Assembly: GCA_015057305.1 (NCBI GenBank)
Contig: SVES01000030.1
Location: forward strand, 1-43,950
Origin: Pseudobutyrivibrio ruminis
GTDB lineage: Bacteria > Bacillota > Clostridia > Lachnospirales > Lachnospiraceae
Reading direction: 5' to 3'
Length of the DNA stretch: 43,950 nt
How positions within the stretch are numbered: position 1 is the first letter of the stretch; the number at the start of each line of letters is the position of its first letter. A program made the position numbers and the translations under genes. Below, one piece after another: positions 17,092-26,246 of the stretch. The notes beneath the pieces were generated by a model. The model ran no database searches. It saw only the letters and a program-made list of their open reading frames with translations, and was not told the origin of the DNA.

Positions 17092-17847
17092 CTACTGATG
17101 TAATATAAAAAATTCCCCTAGCTTTTCTAAAAGTTCAGCCTTTTGTATTGTTTTAAGGAAATAGCCTTCTGGCTTCAAGGCTAAAACTGCCATAACACTT
17201 TCTTTATCACTTCTTCCTGTTAAAAACATAACTGGAATACCACTTGTTTCAGGGTCGCTTCTAAGCATTTCAAGCACCTGTGGTCCACTGGTAACCGGCA
17301 TCTCGTGGTCTAGCAGTATTAAATCCACTTTGTTTTTTCCCAGATATTTAATAGCCTGTAAGCCTGAATTTGCCATGGTAACCTTGTAATCATTTTTGAG
17401 CCATTCTCTCACCAATGACAAATATTGAGGGTCGTCATCCACAATCAAGATTCTTTTTTTGAACTCTCCAGTTTGCACCTTAGCAAAATATTCAGTAACA
17501 GCTTCAATAAATTTATTATTGTCCACAGGGCGAACAAACTCTTGATAAATCAATTCTCTTGGTATATGGTCGCAGACATAATTCAAATCCTCCTGCTCCC
17601 CCACAAGAATCAGCTTGAGCCCTTTCTCCTCCAGTGTATCAATAAGAAAATGCAGCAAATCCTCCTTAGGTCTTGTTCCTTCATCAATATACAAGGTCAC
17701 AAGAGTAGCATCACCCCAAGCAGCACTGACGGCATCAACTGAGCCAGCCACGAACTGGCAATCCACGCCAGCATCTATCACCTTTTTAATCAGCACGCGA
17801 GCAATAAAAGATTCTTTTTCCCCTACAAATAGCATTTTATTAAGCAT
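17092..17847 (-). CDS. Response regulator with two receiver domains
   Basis: The C-terminal half (residues 130-251) is a full receiver domain: acidic pair in ILIVDDDPQYLSL, phospho-acceptor Asp in LILLDHEMPVTSG, Thr in VMFLTGRSD and Lys in GYFLKTI. The N-terminal half (1-120) has the receiver-like alternation (MLFVGEKESF..., TLVTLYIDEG, LKLILVGEQED) but lacks the acidic pair, so it is a degenerate pseudo-receiver. No DNA-binding output domain is present, so the protein likely works by phosphotransfer or protein contact with its operon partners, the hybrid kinase upstream and HD-GYP protein downstream. GGAG lies 7 nt before the ATG. Confidence 0.85.
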   Translation of the reverse strand: MLNKMLFVGEKESFIARVLIKKVIDAGVDCQFVAGSVDAVSAAWGDATLVTLYIDEGTRPKEDLLHFLIDTLEEKGLKLILVGEQEDLNYVCDHIPRELIYQEFVRPVDNNKFIEAVTEYFAKVQTGEFKKRILIVDDDPQYLSLVREWLKNDYKVTMANSGLQAIKYLGKNKVDLILLDHEMPVTSGPQVLEMLRSDPETSGIPVMFLTGRSDKESVMAVLALKPEGYFLKTIQKAELLEKLGEFFILHQ

Positions 17848-17863
17848 ATAATTTCTCCATTAA

Positions 17864-20800
17864 TTAATTAGTTATTAGTGCTTCCATACCATCCCAATCA
17901 AGCTTTTTCAGCATTGTGCCAAGCTGTGATATTTTCTTATTATCTTCCTCTGGAAGCCTGTATTCTGCCAACATACCAAGGATGGTCTCCACAGCGTCAT
18001 AATCAAGCTGTGGTATACAATCAGCCAATGCGTTGTAAGCCTCCGCCAATTCTTCTGGTGAAATAGGCTCCTTACTTTCATCAGCTGCTGCATTAGTTTT
18101 CAGTCTAGCAAGCTTATCCTTGTATGAGTCATATAGTTCCATAAGCTTGCCCGTGTTTTCCCGAATAAAATCTATATCATTTTTATTGCCAGCATTCTCT
18201 AAATCCTGGCAAAGTGCAGATAATCCCTCTGCACCTATTATTCTAGCGGAACTCTTTAAGGCATGCACCTTAATTGTATAAAGTCGAATGTTTCCACTTT
18301 CATAGGCATCTCTAATTACCTTGGCATTATCATCAATTGTATCTAAAAACAGATTCAATGAGAATATGTAATTGTCCACTCCGCCAGAGTTTTTCACACC
18401 AGCTTGAACAGATATGCCCTCAGTTTCGTATATCCAATTCATTTCCTCAGGGATTTCTGTAATCTCCTTTACAGCATCAGCCATGGTAGCTTTTTCCATC
18501 ATCTCCTCTGGTAGATGCTTCATGATGGTTTCTTCCAATACTTCACTTTCAATTGGTTTTGACAAATAACCCTCAAAGCCCTTTGACTTGTAGAAATCCT
18601 CTCCTGAGGTGGCATTAGCTGTAAGTGCATACACTGGTGTATCTTTATCAAACTCTCGTATCTTTTCAAGGGTTTCGATTCCATCCATACCTGGCATCAT
18701 GTGATCCATCAGTACCACATCAAAATGGGAATCCTTCATTTTTTCAATGGCATCCTCACCGCTTGCTGATGTGGTGACAAACACTCTTGTTGCCTTCAAA
18801 AGTCCCTTGATAACATTTAGGTTCATAGGATTGTCATCAACAACCAAAATATCTGCATCAGGAGCCACAAACTTAGGAACATAAGGTCCCTTCGCCTGCT
18901 TTTCATCATGCTCGATAAATGCTCCAATTGGAGTATCATCCACAATGCGCTGCTTTACAGTTAATATAAACTCTGAGCCCTGACCGTATACACTTTCGCA
19001 CCAGAGATTTCCCTTTAATAGCTCTGCAAACTTTCTGGAAATATCAAGTCCAAGGCCAGTACCCTGTATACCGCTATTTTTATCCTCCTCTAAGCGTTCA
19101 TAGGCTGTAAAGAGTCTTTCCATATCCTCTTCCTTTACGCCCATTCCCGTATCCTTGACGGAGAATCTAAGAGCTGCCACATCATCCTGTCGTTCCTCCA
19201 TGGATACACTCAAAACAAAGCCACCTATCTCAGTATACTTAACAGCATTTGTAAGAAGATTTAATACTATCTGCTTTATTTTGCCCTGGTCTCCATAAAG
19301 ACGTTTTGGCAATATCTCGTCAACAACCACATCAAAGGTCAGTTCCTTTTCCGTGCTCTTAACTCGTATCATTGCAACAATGGACCGTAGCATTTCCGTT
19401 ACATCATATTCCTGTTCAACCAGGTTCATTTTTCCTGATTCTATCTTTGAAATATCAAGTACATCATTAATAAGTCCAAGCAAGGATTCTGCTGCATTTC
19501 TAATATCAAAGGAATAGTTCATCATTGCCAGGAAATATGCCTTTGGCACCCCTGTCGGGTCCTCTCTTTGAACCATTTCATTCATACCTATAATGGTGTT
19601 GATAGGAGTACGAATTTCATGGGACATATTTGCAAGGAATCTGGATTTAGCAGTGTTGGCCTGTTCTGCCTCCTCCTTTGCCTGGCGTATTTCCTTGTAC
19701 TGTCTTGAAATAATTGTAGAATGCATTACCTGCCAAACTATATATCCTGCAAGTGCTGCAAATCCTATTGCCATCAAAATTTTTACAATCAACAATTCCC
19801 ATAGTTTTGCCACCTTCTTGATCTGGAAGGTTTCCTCCTGCAGCACCTCATTTGTATTACTATCCAATATCTGCAAATGGAAAATATAATCCCCGTATGG
19901 CAAATTGGTATATTCCAAATTAGTCAATTCGCTTCTATGAACTATTGTGCCATCATCCTTTGCCCCCTCCAAATACATTTTGACCAATGGGTTAGTCATT
20001 GTATAATCCATTACGGAGGCTCTTATCTGAATACGGTCTGCAGTAGCCGGTATGGAAAATACACCAGTATCGTCTGCCACAATTCTTTCGTCATCACAAA
20101 GGATTGATTGTACATCAATTAATACTGCTTCATTTTTCTCATAATAATTGTTTATGTTAACCTTTACTACCCCTTCCCTTCCTGGAATGTAAAGGTTGCC
20201 ATCTTCATCCAATGCGCTAAATGAGTTGCCAGTGATTGCATAAGGCAATCCATTTTCTACTGTGTATAAATTATAATCAGTAATACTATCCGTTAACATT
20301 TCATCTGCGTTAACTCTATACAGTCCGTAGGATGAAAGTATCCAGGCATTATCAGCATTGTCAAAATAAATGTCATAGTTGTTGTTATAAGGAAATGAGG
20401 TGATTTCGTATATTGTGCCATTCCTATATACTTCAATGGAATTTGATGTGACAAGCCAGCAAATATTCCTTTTCTCATCAGGAATAATCCTCATGATAAC
20501 CTCGCTGGTAAGTCCATCGTCTCGGCCAAGCTTTTTGACATTGTTTTCACCAATCAGATATAGACCGCCTCCATCAGAGCCAGCCAAAATACTTCCATTG
20601 TCTAACGCCTCAACTGTTAAAAATACAGTATTATCTATTCCGTCCTCGCTACCTACCGTCCGGACAACCTGACCATCTTTGATAATAGCAAGTCCACCAT
20701 TAGTACCTGCAACAACATCACCTTCCTTTGAAAATGATATTGAGCGAACCCCATTATGAGGCAAACCGTTTTCTTTAGTGTATGCTTGTATCTGTCCATC

Positions 20801-22120
20801 ACTTGAATAGCATACAAGCCCCACATCATTTGTATATGTAGCAATCCAAATATTTCCCTTGGAATCCTCTCTTATGCAACGAATCCTTGAATCACCAATA
20901 TATTCTGTCAGCTCATTGGTAACCATTTCAGTTTCATTTCTTAATATTTTAAGACCATGGTCAGTACCAATATATAAATCTGAATCTTTAATCCATGTGG
21001 TATTAACCACATCCTTTTCCATATTCGCCTTGTCAGTAACATTAACAAAGTTGTTTGTTACCAGCTTCATAACTCCCTGGGTGGAAGATGCCAGCCAAAT
21101 ATTTCCCTGATAATCAGAGGTAAGCATTTCAATACCACTATTTATAGGAAGGTCTTCCAAAATATGAAAAGCATTTTTCTCGTCAAGATATCCTACTACC
21201 TCGGAAGAAGAAACCCACACTCTTCCACAATCATAATTAATCCAATGGACGTTTTCCACTCCAGCCACAGGTATGCTTTCCATCTCATCTACTTTTTTTC
21301 CAAATTTCCCATGATAGACAACCCCAGCATTTGTACCAAGATAGACATATCCATCATTATTAGGATCGCATGTAAGGGTAGTAATTAATTCTGCACCTAA
21401 ATCACTACTACTATAGATTTCAGTTACGGTATGGTTGTCGATTGCGAAAATAGTACCGCTACTAGTTTGCCCATACACCCTTCCATTGGAGTCCGAATCA
21501 AGCTTTAGCACTCTCTCACCTGATATTGGAATAGAACCAGGCACCTCATGGATATTTAATTCACTATCTGCATAGCAAATTCCAGAGGTAGTGCCTATAA
21601 AAACATTTCCTGAGGCATCCTCTGCAAAAATTCGTATAGACGAAGATGGCAAGCCTTCCTTATAGGTAATATGTGTCTGACTGCTTGGCGTAACCAATAC
21701 TACACCATTATCATTTGTTCCAACCCACAGGCGACCCATGCTATCCTTGAAAAAGCCTCTAGCACTTGTAAGGCCGTTTGCTGTATCCATTCTATCAAAG
21801 GTGTTTCCGTCGTAGCATATTACTCCTGCATAGCCCCCAATCCATATATAGCCCTCTGGCTCTCCTAATACAAACATTGCATCTGATGTAGGTAGCCCGT
21901 TTGTAGCATCGAATACTTCCGTAGTATAACCAACACTTGGAAGCTGTCCTGTTGCCCCATAACCACCGCCGTAAGCCGCATAATTCACTTCACTTTCCGC
22001 GTCTTCATTTGTTTCATCCTGCTTTGCGTAGGAAACCTGAGCACCTGTGCCAAGCTGAGTACTTATGGCAACTATTCCAAAGGCTATCGCTATAGTCTTT
22101 ATTAATCTTCTCTTATTCAT
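17864..22120 (-). CDS. Propeller hybrid histidine kinase (Reg_prop, Y_Y_Y, HisKA, HATPase, REC, Hpt)
   Basis: After a signal peptide (residues 1-30) come repeats of the two-component-propeller type (for example YIWIGGYAGVICYDG, RLWVGTNDNGVVLV, NVFIGTTSGICYAD) to about residue 690. A Y_Y_Y-like beta domain and one membrane helix near 790 follow. The kinase His is in NMSHEIRTPINTIIGMNEMV (about residue 834). An ATPase domain contains NLLTNAVKY and QGTGLGLDISRKF. A receiver has its Asp in VVLMDHMMPGMDG (about 1137), and a C-terminal Hpt domain has KVHALKSSARIIG (about 1286). The extracytoplasmic propeller would sense a ligand. I start at 22120, where GAGGAGG is 7 nt upstream; the longer frame begins inside that Shine-Dalgarno. 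It overlaps the HD-GYP gene before it by 8 bp. No DNA-binding domain is fused. Confidence 0.9.
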   Translation of the reverse strand: MNKRRLIKTIAIAFGIVAISTQLGTGAQVSYAKQDETNEDAESEVNYAAYGGGYGATGQLPSVGYTTEVFDATNGLPTSDAMFVLGEPEGYIWIGGYAGVICYDGNTFDRMDTANGLTSARGFFKDSMGRLWVGTNDNGVVLVTPSSQTHITYKEGLPSSSIRIFAEDASGNVFIGTTSGICYADSELNIHEVPGSIPISGERVLKLDSDSNGRVYGQTSSGTIFAIDNHTVTEIYSSSDLGAELITTLTCDPNNDGYVYLGTNAGVVYHGKFGKKVDEMESIPVAGVENVHWINYDCGRVWVSSSEVVGYLDEKNAFHILEDLPINSGIEMLTSDYQGNIWLASSTQGVMKLVTNNFVNVTDKANMEKDVVNTTWIKDSDLYIGTDHGLKILRNETEMVTNELTEYIGDSRIRCIREDSKGNIWIATYTNDVGLVCYSSDGQIQAYTKENGLPHNGVRSISFSKEGDVVAGTNGGLAIIKDGQVVRTVGSEDGIDNTVFLTVEALDNGSILAGSDGGGLYLIGENNVKKLGRDDGLTSEVIMRIIPDEKRNICWLVTSNSIEVYRNGTIYEITSFPYNNNYDIYFDNADNAWILSSYGLYRVNADEMLTDSITDYNLYTVENGLPYAITGNSFSALDEDGNLYIPGREGVVKVNINNYYEKNEAVLIDVQSILCDDERIVADDTGVFSIPATADRIQIRASVMDYTMTNPLVKMYLEGAKDDGTIVHRSELTNLEYTNLPYGDYIFHLQILDSNTNEVLQEETFQIKKVAKLWELLIVKILMAIGFAALAGYIVWQVMHSTIISRQYKEIRQAKEEAEQANTAKSRFLANMSHEIRTPINTIIGMNEMVQREDPTGVPKAYFLAMMNYSFDIRNAAESLLGLINDVLDISKIESGKMNLVEQEYDVTEMLRSIVAMIRVKSTEKELTFDVVVDEILPKRLYGDQGKIKQIVLNLLTNAVKYTEIGGFVLSVSMEERQDDVAALRFSVKDTGMGVKEEDMERLFTAYERLEEDKNSGIQGTGLGLDISRKFAELLKGNLWCESVYGQGSEFILTVKQRIVDDTPIGAFIEHDEKQAKGPYVPKFVAPDADILVVDDNPMNLNVIKGLLKATRVFVTTSASGEDAIEKMKDSHFDVVLMDHMMPGMDGIETLEKIREFDKDTPVYALTANATSGEDFYKSKGFEGYLSKPIESEVLEETIMKHLPEEMMEKATMADAVKEITEIPEEMNWIYETEGISVQAGVKNSGGVDNYIFSLNLFLDTIDDNAKVIRDAYESGNIRLYTIKVHALKSSARIIGAEGLSALCQDLENAGNKNDIDFIRENTGKLMELYDSYKDKLARLKTNAAADESKEPISPEELAEAYNALADCIPQLDYDAVETILGMLAEYRLPEEDNKKISQLGTMLKKLDWDGMEALITN

Positions 22121-24266
22121 GGACAACCTCCTCATTATACTTTCTTAATATAACTTTCACTTCAGGAAGATGTTCCATAAACACCTCGACACACTTGGCA
22201 TCAAACTGTGTACCTGCTCCCTCTTGTATCATCGAAAGTGCTTTTTCAAGAGGAAAAGCCGGCTTATAAACTCTAGGGGAGGTAAGGGCATCAAATACAT
22301 CTGCAACCGCCATTATACGTGCTGAAAGAGGAATTACTTCTCCATGTAATCCCTCTGGATAGCCCTTTCCATCCCACCTTTCATGGTGATATGCCGCCAT
22401 GTTTCTAGCTTCTTTTAAATAGTTTTCACCCTCTACTGTACTGATAGCCTTTTCCATAATCTTTCTTCCAGCTGTAGTATGAGTCTTCATAATCTCATAC
22501 TCCTCATCAGTCAGCTTTCCAGGCTTATTCAAAACCTCATCCGGTATGTTGATTTTTCCAATATCATGGAGGGGTGCACTTCGTACCACATCCGATATAA
22601 ATTTAGGAGTTATTTTTTCAGCGTAATATCCCTTTTCCTTTAGGCCTTCAACTATTATCTTTACATATGCCGCAGTTTTTTGAATGTGTGCACCAGTATC
22701 CGAGTCTCTGTTTTCAACCAAATCAGCCATAGTGATAATCATACCGTCCTGCATTTGGGCAGTGCTCTCAGATAGTTTTTTAACCTTACGAATTTGCTCT
22801 GTCTGATTTGTGGCCATATTACATATGGTTCGATAAAGCTTTTCCAGCTCATCACCGGTTCTAATTTCCAAACTTCTAAGGCTTCTAACCGCTTCATCCA
22901 AATCCTTTTGCTCTGAACCTGCATTAGTAAATTTTTCGATTTCATCAACAATGCTGTTGATTGGATACACTATAAATAAGCCTGTAGACCAAAGGGCATA
23001 GCCTATCAGCAAGATAAAAAAGCCTAGTAGGATTAGTATTAGGTGCAACAAAAATATTTTCATATAATCTGCCATATAGTCCAAGGAACCATCGGCACCT
23101 ACGTAAGCAACACAATTGCCCTCGCTATCAAACAAGGGCTTATAAACTGTCACTATCCAGTTCCATCTATCATTTGATTCGATAGGCTCAATTTCCTCAC
23201 CTGCTAAAAGGGCTGGCAAATATGGCTTAAAGGCGTCCTCTATAGCCACCATATCACCTGGTATAAATGCTTCTACGCCTCCTGTGCTTTCTCTATCCTC
23301 CACATCAAATACAAATGTTACATATTCCTCACTTGGAATAAGCACGTAGAGATATTCCATATCTGTCGAGCTTTTCCAAATATAATAGAGCATGTCATTG
23401 GTTTCTCTGTAGCCTGGGGCTTCATCACCATATCTGACATAATCATTTATTTTATCTCCATCTATAACAAGAGCTGCTGCATCAAGTGTGTCGTAAGCAT
23501 TTTCTATCATTGACTCCTTGGCACTTCTGAAATACAGATTGAGACCGATAAAGCTCATTATAGCTACAACAGCTGTCATGGTTGTAAAAATCATGATTGT
23601 CATTCTTTTTCTAATAGAAAATCTAATATCAGAATTAGCTGCATCAAGCTGCTTACATTGCTCCACCGATAATGGCTTTTGTCTCCAACCACTATTTCTT
23701 ATTCTAAATTGGATTTCTTTAGGGATTATTGAATGAAATACAATTGCAAAGCCTGTGGATATTCCAAGGCCCACTATATTGATTAGTATATTTGCTATAT
23801 AGAAAAATAGAACCTTTAAATGAATAGAAGATACGCTCATGGCTTCTACAAAAGCCACAATGGACGCATGCTGTGGTTCATTAAAAAGTCGCCACTGAAT
23901 AAATGCACTTAGAACACCAGCTATAGTACCTGATGATGCAACGAACATAGTAATGTTCTTTAAAGAAACAAACTTATTTTCCCGGACGAACCATGCTGTA
24001 TAAATTGCTATCAATGTGTTTACTGAGCAGAAATATAGTGCGTAATGATTAAAGGTCAGCATGCACACTAAATCAGTCATAACTGCTGTCATAATACCTG
24101 GGAAAATACCTGCGATGGATGCAACGCAGACTGTACCTATCATGTCTAGATAAATAGGCAATCCGAAGTGATCTGTTAAAAAAGTAAAAAATGCGCCTAA
24201 AGTCACTCCCACCAAAATGGTTATAGCTCTAGACAAACTATCTCTACGAACTTTATGTGAATACAT
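22113..24266 (-). CDS. Membrane HD-GYP phosphodiesterase with ECF-S-like and sensory domains
   Basis: The 717-residue protein starts with about six membrane helices resembling ECF-transporter S components (GVTLGAFFTFLTDHFGLPIY, ASIAGIFPGIMTAV). Another helix near 220, an extracytoplasmic Cache-like sensor (about 250-400), a helix near 420 and an HD-GYP domain (510-700) follow. The catalytic set is complete: DTGAHIQKTAAYV, APLHDIGKINIPDEVL (HD about 567), IMKTHTTAGRKIM, AAYHHERWDGKGYPEGL (about 628) and AVADVFDALTS. It is expected to degrade cyclic di-GMP in response to an external cue. It is the first gene of the operon, and its stop overlaps the start of the hybrid kinase, so both are made together. 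The ECF-S-like call is by appearance only. Confidence 0.88.
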   Translation of the reverse strand: MYSHKVRRDSLSRAITILVGVTLGAFFTFLTDHFGLPIYLDMIGTVCVASIAGIFPGIMTAVMTDLVCMLTFNHYALYFCSVNTLIAIYTAWFVRENKFVSLKNITMFVASSGTIAGVLSAFIQWRLFNEPQHASIVAFVEAMSVSSIHLKVLFFYIANILINIVGLGISTGFAIVFHSIIPKEIQFRIRNSGWRQKPLSVEQCKQLDAANSDIRFSIRKRMTIMIFTTMTAVVAIMSFIGLNLYFRSAKESMIENAYDTLDAAALVIDGDKINDYVRYGDEAPGYRETNDMLYYIWKSSTDMEYLYVLIPSEEYVTFVFDVEDRESTGGVEAFIPGDMVAIEDAFKPYLPALLAGEEIEPIESNDRWNWIVTVYKPLFDSEGNCVAYVGADGSLDYMADYMKIFLLHLILILLGFFILLIGYALWSTGLFIVYPINSIVDEIEKFTNAGSEQKDLDEAVRSLRSLEIRTGDELEKLYRTICNMATNQTEQIRKVKKLSESTAQMQDGMIITMADLVENRDSDTGAHIQKTAAYVKIIVEGLKEKGYYAEKITPKFISDVVRSAPLHDIGKINIPDEVLNKPGKLTDEEYEIMKTHTTAGRKIMEKAISTVEGENYLKEARNMAAYHHERWDGKGYPEGLHGEVIPLSARIMAVADVFDALTSPRVYKPAFPLEKALSMIQEGAGTQFDAKCVEVFMEHLPEVKVILRKYNEEVVHE

Positions 24267-24438
24267 TTTTTATTACCTCTTCTCACTAAAATTGAAACAA
24301 TACAAAAACGCAAATAGTCACATAAAGGGCAAATATAAAACTCTAACTCCCCTAAAAACTACGTAGATTCATTTTAGCATTTCCTTGTTTCGTTAGCAAC
24401 GCATCTAATCTGTTATTTTCGTAAGTTTTCGTGAAAAA

Positions 24439-24471
24439 AAGGACCTTGAATTTCACCAATCCAAGGTCCTT
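24439..24471 (-). terminator. Terminator of the sugar-uptake operon
   Basis: AAGGACCTTG (24439-24448) pairs with CAAGGTCCTT (24462-24471) over a 13-nt loop. On the minus strand it ends in seven T residues. It follows the solute-binding protein gene by 14 bp and separates the uptake locus from the signalling operon. Confidence 0.88.
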
Positions 24472-24484
24472 AAAAAGTCACATG

Positions 24485-25828
24485 TTATTTCCAGTTCTCA
24501 TCCCCTGCTGCCTCAGCCAGCTGTGCACGTCCAGTGTCAATTGCCTCTAGTACCTCCTCAGGTGTCATATCACCAATAAACATAGATGCAATATTTGCTG
24601 AAATATCCATCCACTGCTCATTGTAATACTTCACAACATCCTGGAGAACCATTCCAGAATGAGCATCATCGAAGCTCTCCAAGAATGCGTTTGTTGTAGC
24701 TGAGTATTCTGGTGTCTGGCCAGCATCAAAAGGTAGATTTTCTACATCAGATGCATTGTCGATTACATACTGAATACTATCCTTTGTAGAGATGTACTCA
24801 AGATACTGCTTTGCTGCGTCAATGTTTGCTGAGCCTGAATAAATAAACTTGGATGGGCCAGTTGGATGTACATTAAGATTTTGATTGTCACATATTGGAA
24901 GAAGCATAATGCCAAAATCATCCTCTGTGTAACCAGCTGTATTGTTTTCATTTGCAACAATAGAGGTAATTGCACCTGGCTTTAGGAAGCACATGCAATA
25001 TTCTCCTGATGCAAGATATCCCTCCGCATTTGCGAATTCATCAGAAAGGTAGTTATCTCCAAAATATCCCTTCTGAGCCAAATCATTAAGCTGAGTTAAT
25101 GCTGTCAGCATAGTCTCATTCTCTGCAAATGTGGTCTCGTTGTTATTTAGTTTGTCAATAATACCAGGGTCTTCTATATCCATCACCTGTGCACTGGCAG
25201 TCCAGAGCATAGTTTGATGCCAACCATCAGCAACTGGTTCATATATAGGAGTAACACCTGATGCCATAATCTTTTCACATGCAGCTTCAAAATCAGCAAA
25301 AGTTGTTGGAACAGATGTAACCCCTGCGGCTTCCATAAGCTTCTTGTTATAAATCATGTAGTAATCTGTTGTTGTGTCATAGTATGTCATACCATAATTT
25401 ACACCGTCCACAGAAGTCTGTTCTGCTGAGAATGTACTGTAGGTACTCATCCATGGTTCATTAGACAAATCCACTGCATTTTCCTGTACTTTGTAGGTAG
25501 TCTCAATTGCAAAGCCCGATTGAGCCATAAAAATATCTGGACCTTCCCCAGAATTCAGTCTGGTAAGCAATACATCCTGATACTGATCAGCTGGAAGAAT
25601 CTGATAATCCACATGGATGCCTGTTTCTTCCTCAAACTTTGCACCAAGCTCCTGTTCAGAATCCTCAATCCAATCTTGGCTTGCCATGATTGTAATTGTA
25701 CTACTTGCTGTTCCAGAACCGCTTTCGCCAGAAGTGGTAGCCCCAGATTCCGACGATTCTCCGCATCCAGCTAATAATGCGGATGCCATTGTTGCACAAA
25801 GCAACCCAGAAATAATTCTTTTCTTCAT
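24485..25828 (-). CDS. CUT1 sugar ABC transporter solute-binding lipoprotein
   Basis: The protein has a lipoprotein signal (SGLLCATMASALLAGCGESS) with the lipobox Cys, a Ser/Gly/Thr-rich linker, and then a family 1 extracellular solute-binding fold (ITIMASQDWIEDSEQELGAK, FEEETGIHVDYQILPADQYQ, GPDIFMAQSG, KKLMEAAGVTSVPTTFADFE). It would capture an oligosaccharide outside the cell and hand it to the two permeases encoded upstream. I chose the Met at 25828: GGGG lies 6 nt before it, whereas the ATG at 25840 has only 3 nt after its AGGG. The gene is last in the locus, about 125 bp after the small gene at 25953, with a promoter-like box between. No ATPase gene is in the window, so a shared MsmK-type ATPase is likely. 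Confidence 0.9.
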   Translation of the reverse strand: MKKRIISGLLCATMASALLAGCGESSESGATTSGESGSGTASSTITIMASQDWIEDSEQELGAKFEEETGIHVDYQILPADQYQDVLLTRLNSGEGPDIFMAQSGFAIETTYKVQENAVDLSNEPWMSTYSTFSAEQTSVDGVNYGMTYYDTTTDYYMIYNKKLMEAAGVTSVPTTFADFEAACEKIMASGVTPIYEPVADGWHQTMLWTASAQVMDIEDPGIIDKLNNNETTFAENETMLTALTQLNDLAQKGYFGDNYLSDEFANAEGYLASGEYCMCFLKPGAITSIVANENNTAGYTEDDFGIMLLPICDNQNLNVHPTGPSKFIYSGSANIDAAKQYLEYISTKDSIQYVIDNASDVENLPFDAGQTPEYSATTNAFLESFDDAHSGMVLQDVVKYYNEQWMDISANIASMFIGDMTPEEVLEAIDTGRAQLAEAAGDENWK

Positions 25829-25856
25829 AAAAATCCCCATTTCCCTGTGATATTTC

Positions 25857-25894
25857 GACAGTACCCTCTCCTAGACTGTCATTTATTAATTATA
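25857..25894 (-). promoter_or_regulatory. Possible internal promoter and leader hairpin before solute-binding gene
   Basis: On the minus strand a TATAAT lies at 25894-25889, with only a weak -35. The transcript would then form a hairpin (GACAGT at 25880 pairing with ACTGTC at 25857, 12-nt loop) just before the ribosome binding site of the solute binder. Extra expression of the binding protein relative to the permeases is common; here it is inferred. Confidence 0.35.
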
Positions 25895-25952
25895 ATTTTA
25901 CCTATCAGTATTTTTTCTACCATGGCTTTTTTAATCGTCTTTATGTGATTTT

Positions 25953-26243
25953 TTAACTGGAAAAATTCTCCAAAAAAGTTTTCACCACTTCTAGCTCACT
26001 CCTATGCTTATCGTGCACAGCCACTCTAATATAATCATCCTTTTCCATTCCCTTTAGAAAGTAATAGTTTGATTCTACTTTAAAAAATGGCTTTTTTAAC
26101 ATAGGCAAATAAGTCAGATTTCCAAGTGGCTTCAAACCTAAAATCAGTTCCTTTTCCACCTGCCCCGCCAGAATAAAATCATATGCAAACCAGCCTGACT
26201 CGGCGCAGCGTTCCCTTGATTCTCTAATATCTAATATCTTCAT
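25953..26243 (-). CDS. Small conserved-looking protein of unknown function
   Basis: I do not recognise this 96-residue soluble protein. It begins MKILDIRESRERCAESGWFA and ends in a charged helix (DKHRSELEVVKTFLENFSS). The middle, LPMLKKPFFKVESNYYFLKG, is mixed hydrophobic/basic. There is no signal peptide or membrane helix. Its start lies 3 bp after the stop of the cysteine-desulfurase-like gene, so the two are almost certainly co-translated and may function together. It does not show the pattern of DUF3343, the small protein often seen beside this PLP family. Confidence 0.65.
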   Translation of the reverse strand: MKILDIRESRERCAESGWFAYDFILAGQVEKELILGLKPLGNLTYLPMLKKPFFKVESNYYFLKGMEKDDYIRVAVHDKHRSELEVVKTFLENFSS

Positions 26244-26246
26244 AAT

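Noticed and set aside
25953..26243. DUF3343 (putative Se/S carrier) assignment for the 96-residue protein
   Set aside because: It lacks the short Cys-containing pattern of DUF3343; only the neighbour relationship suggested it.
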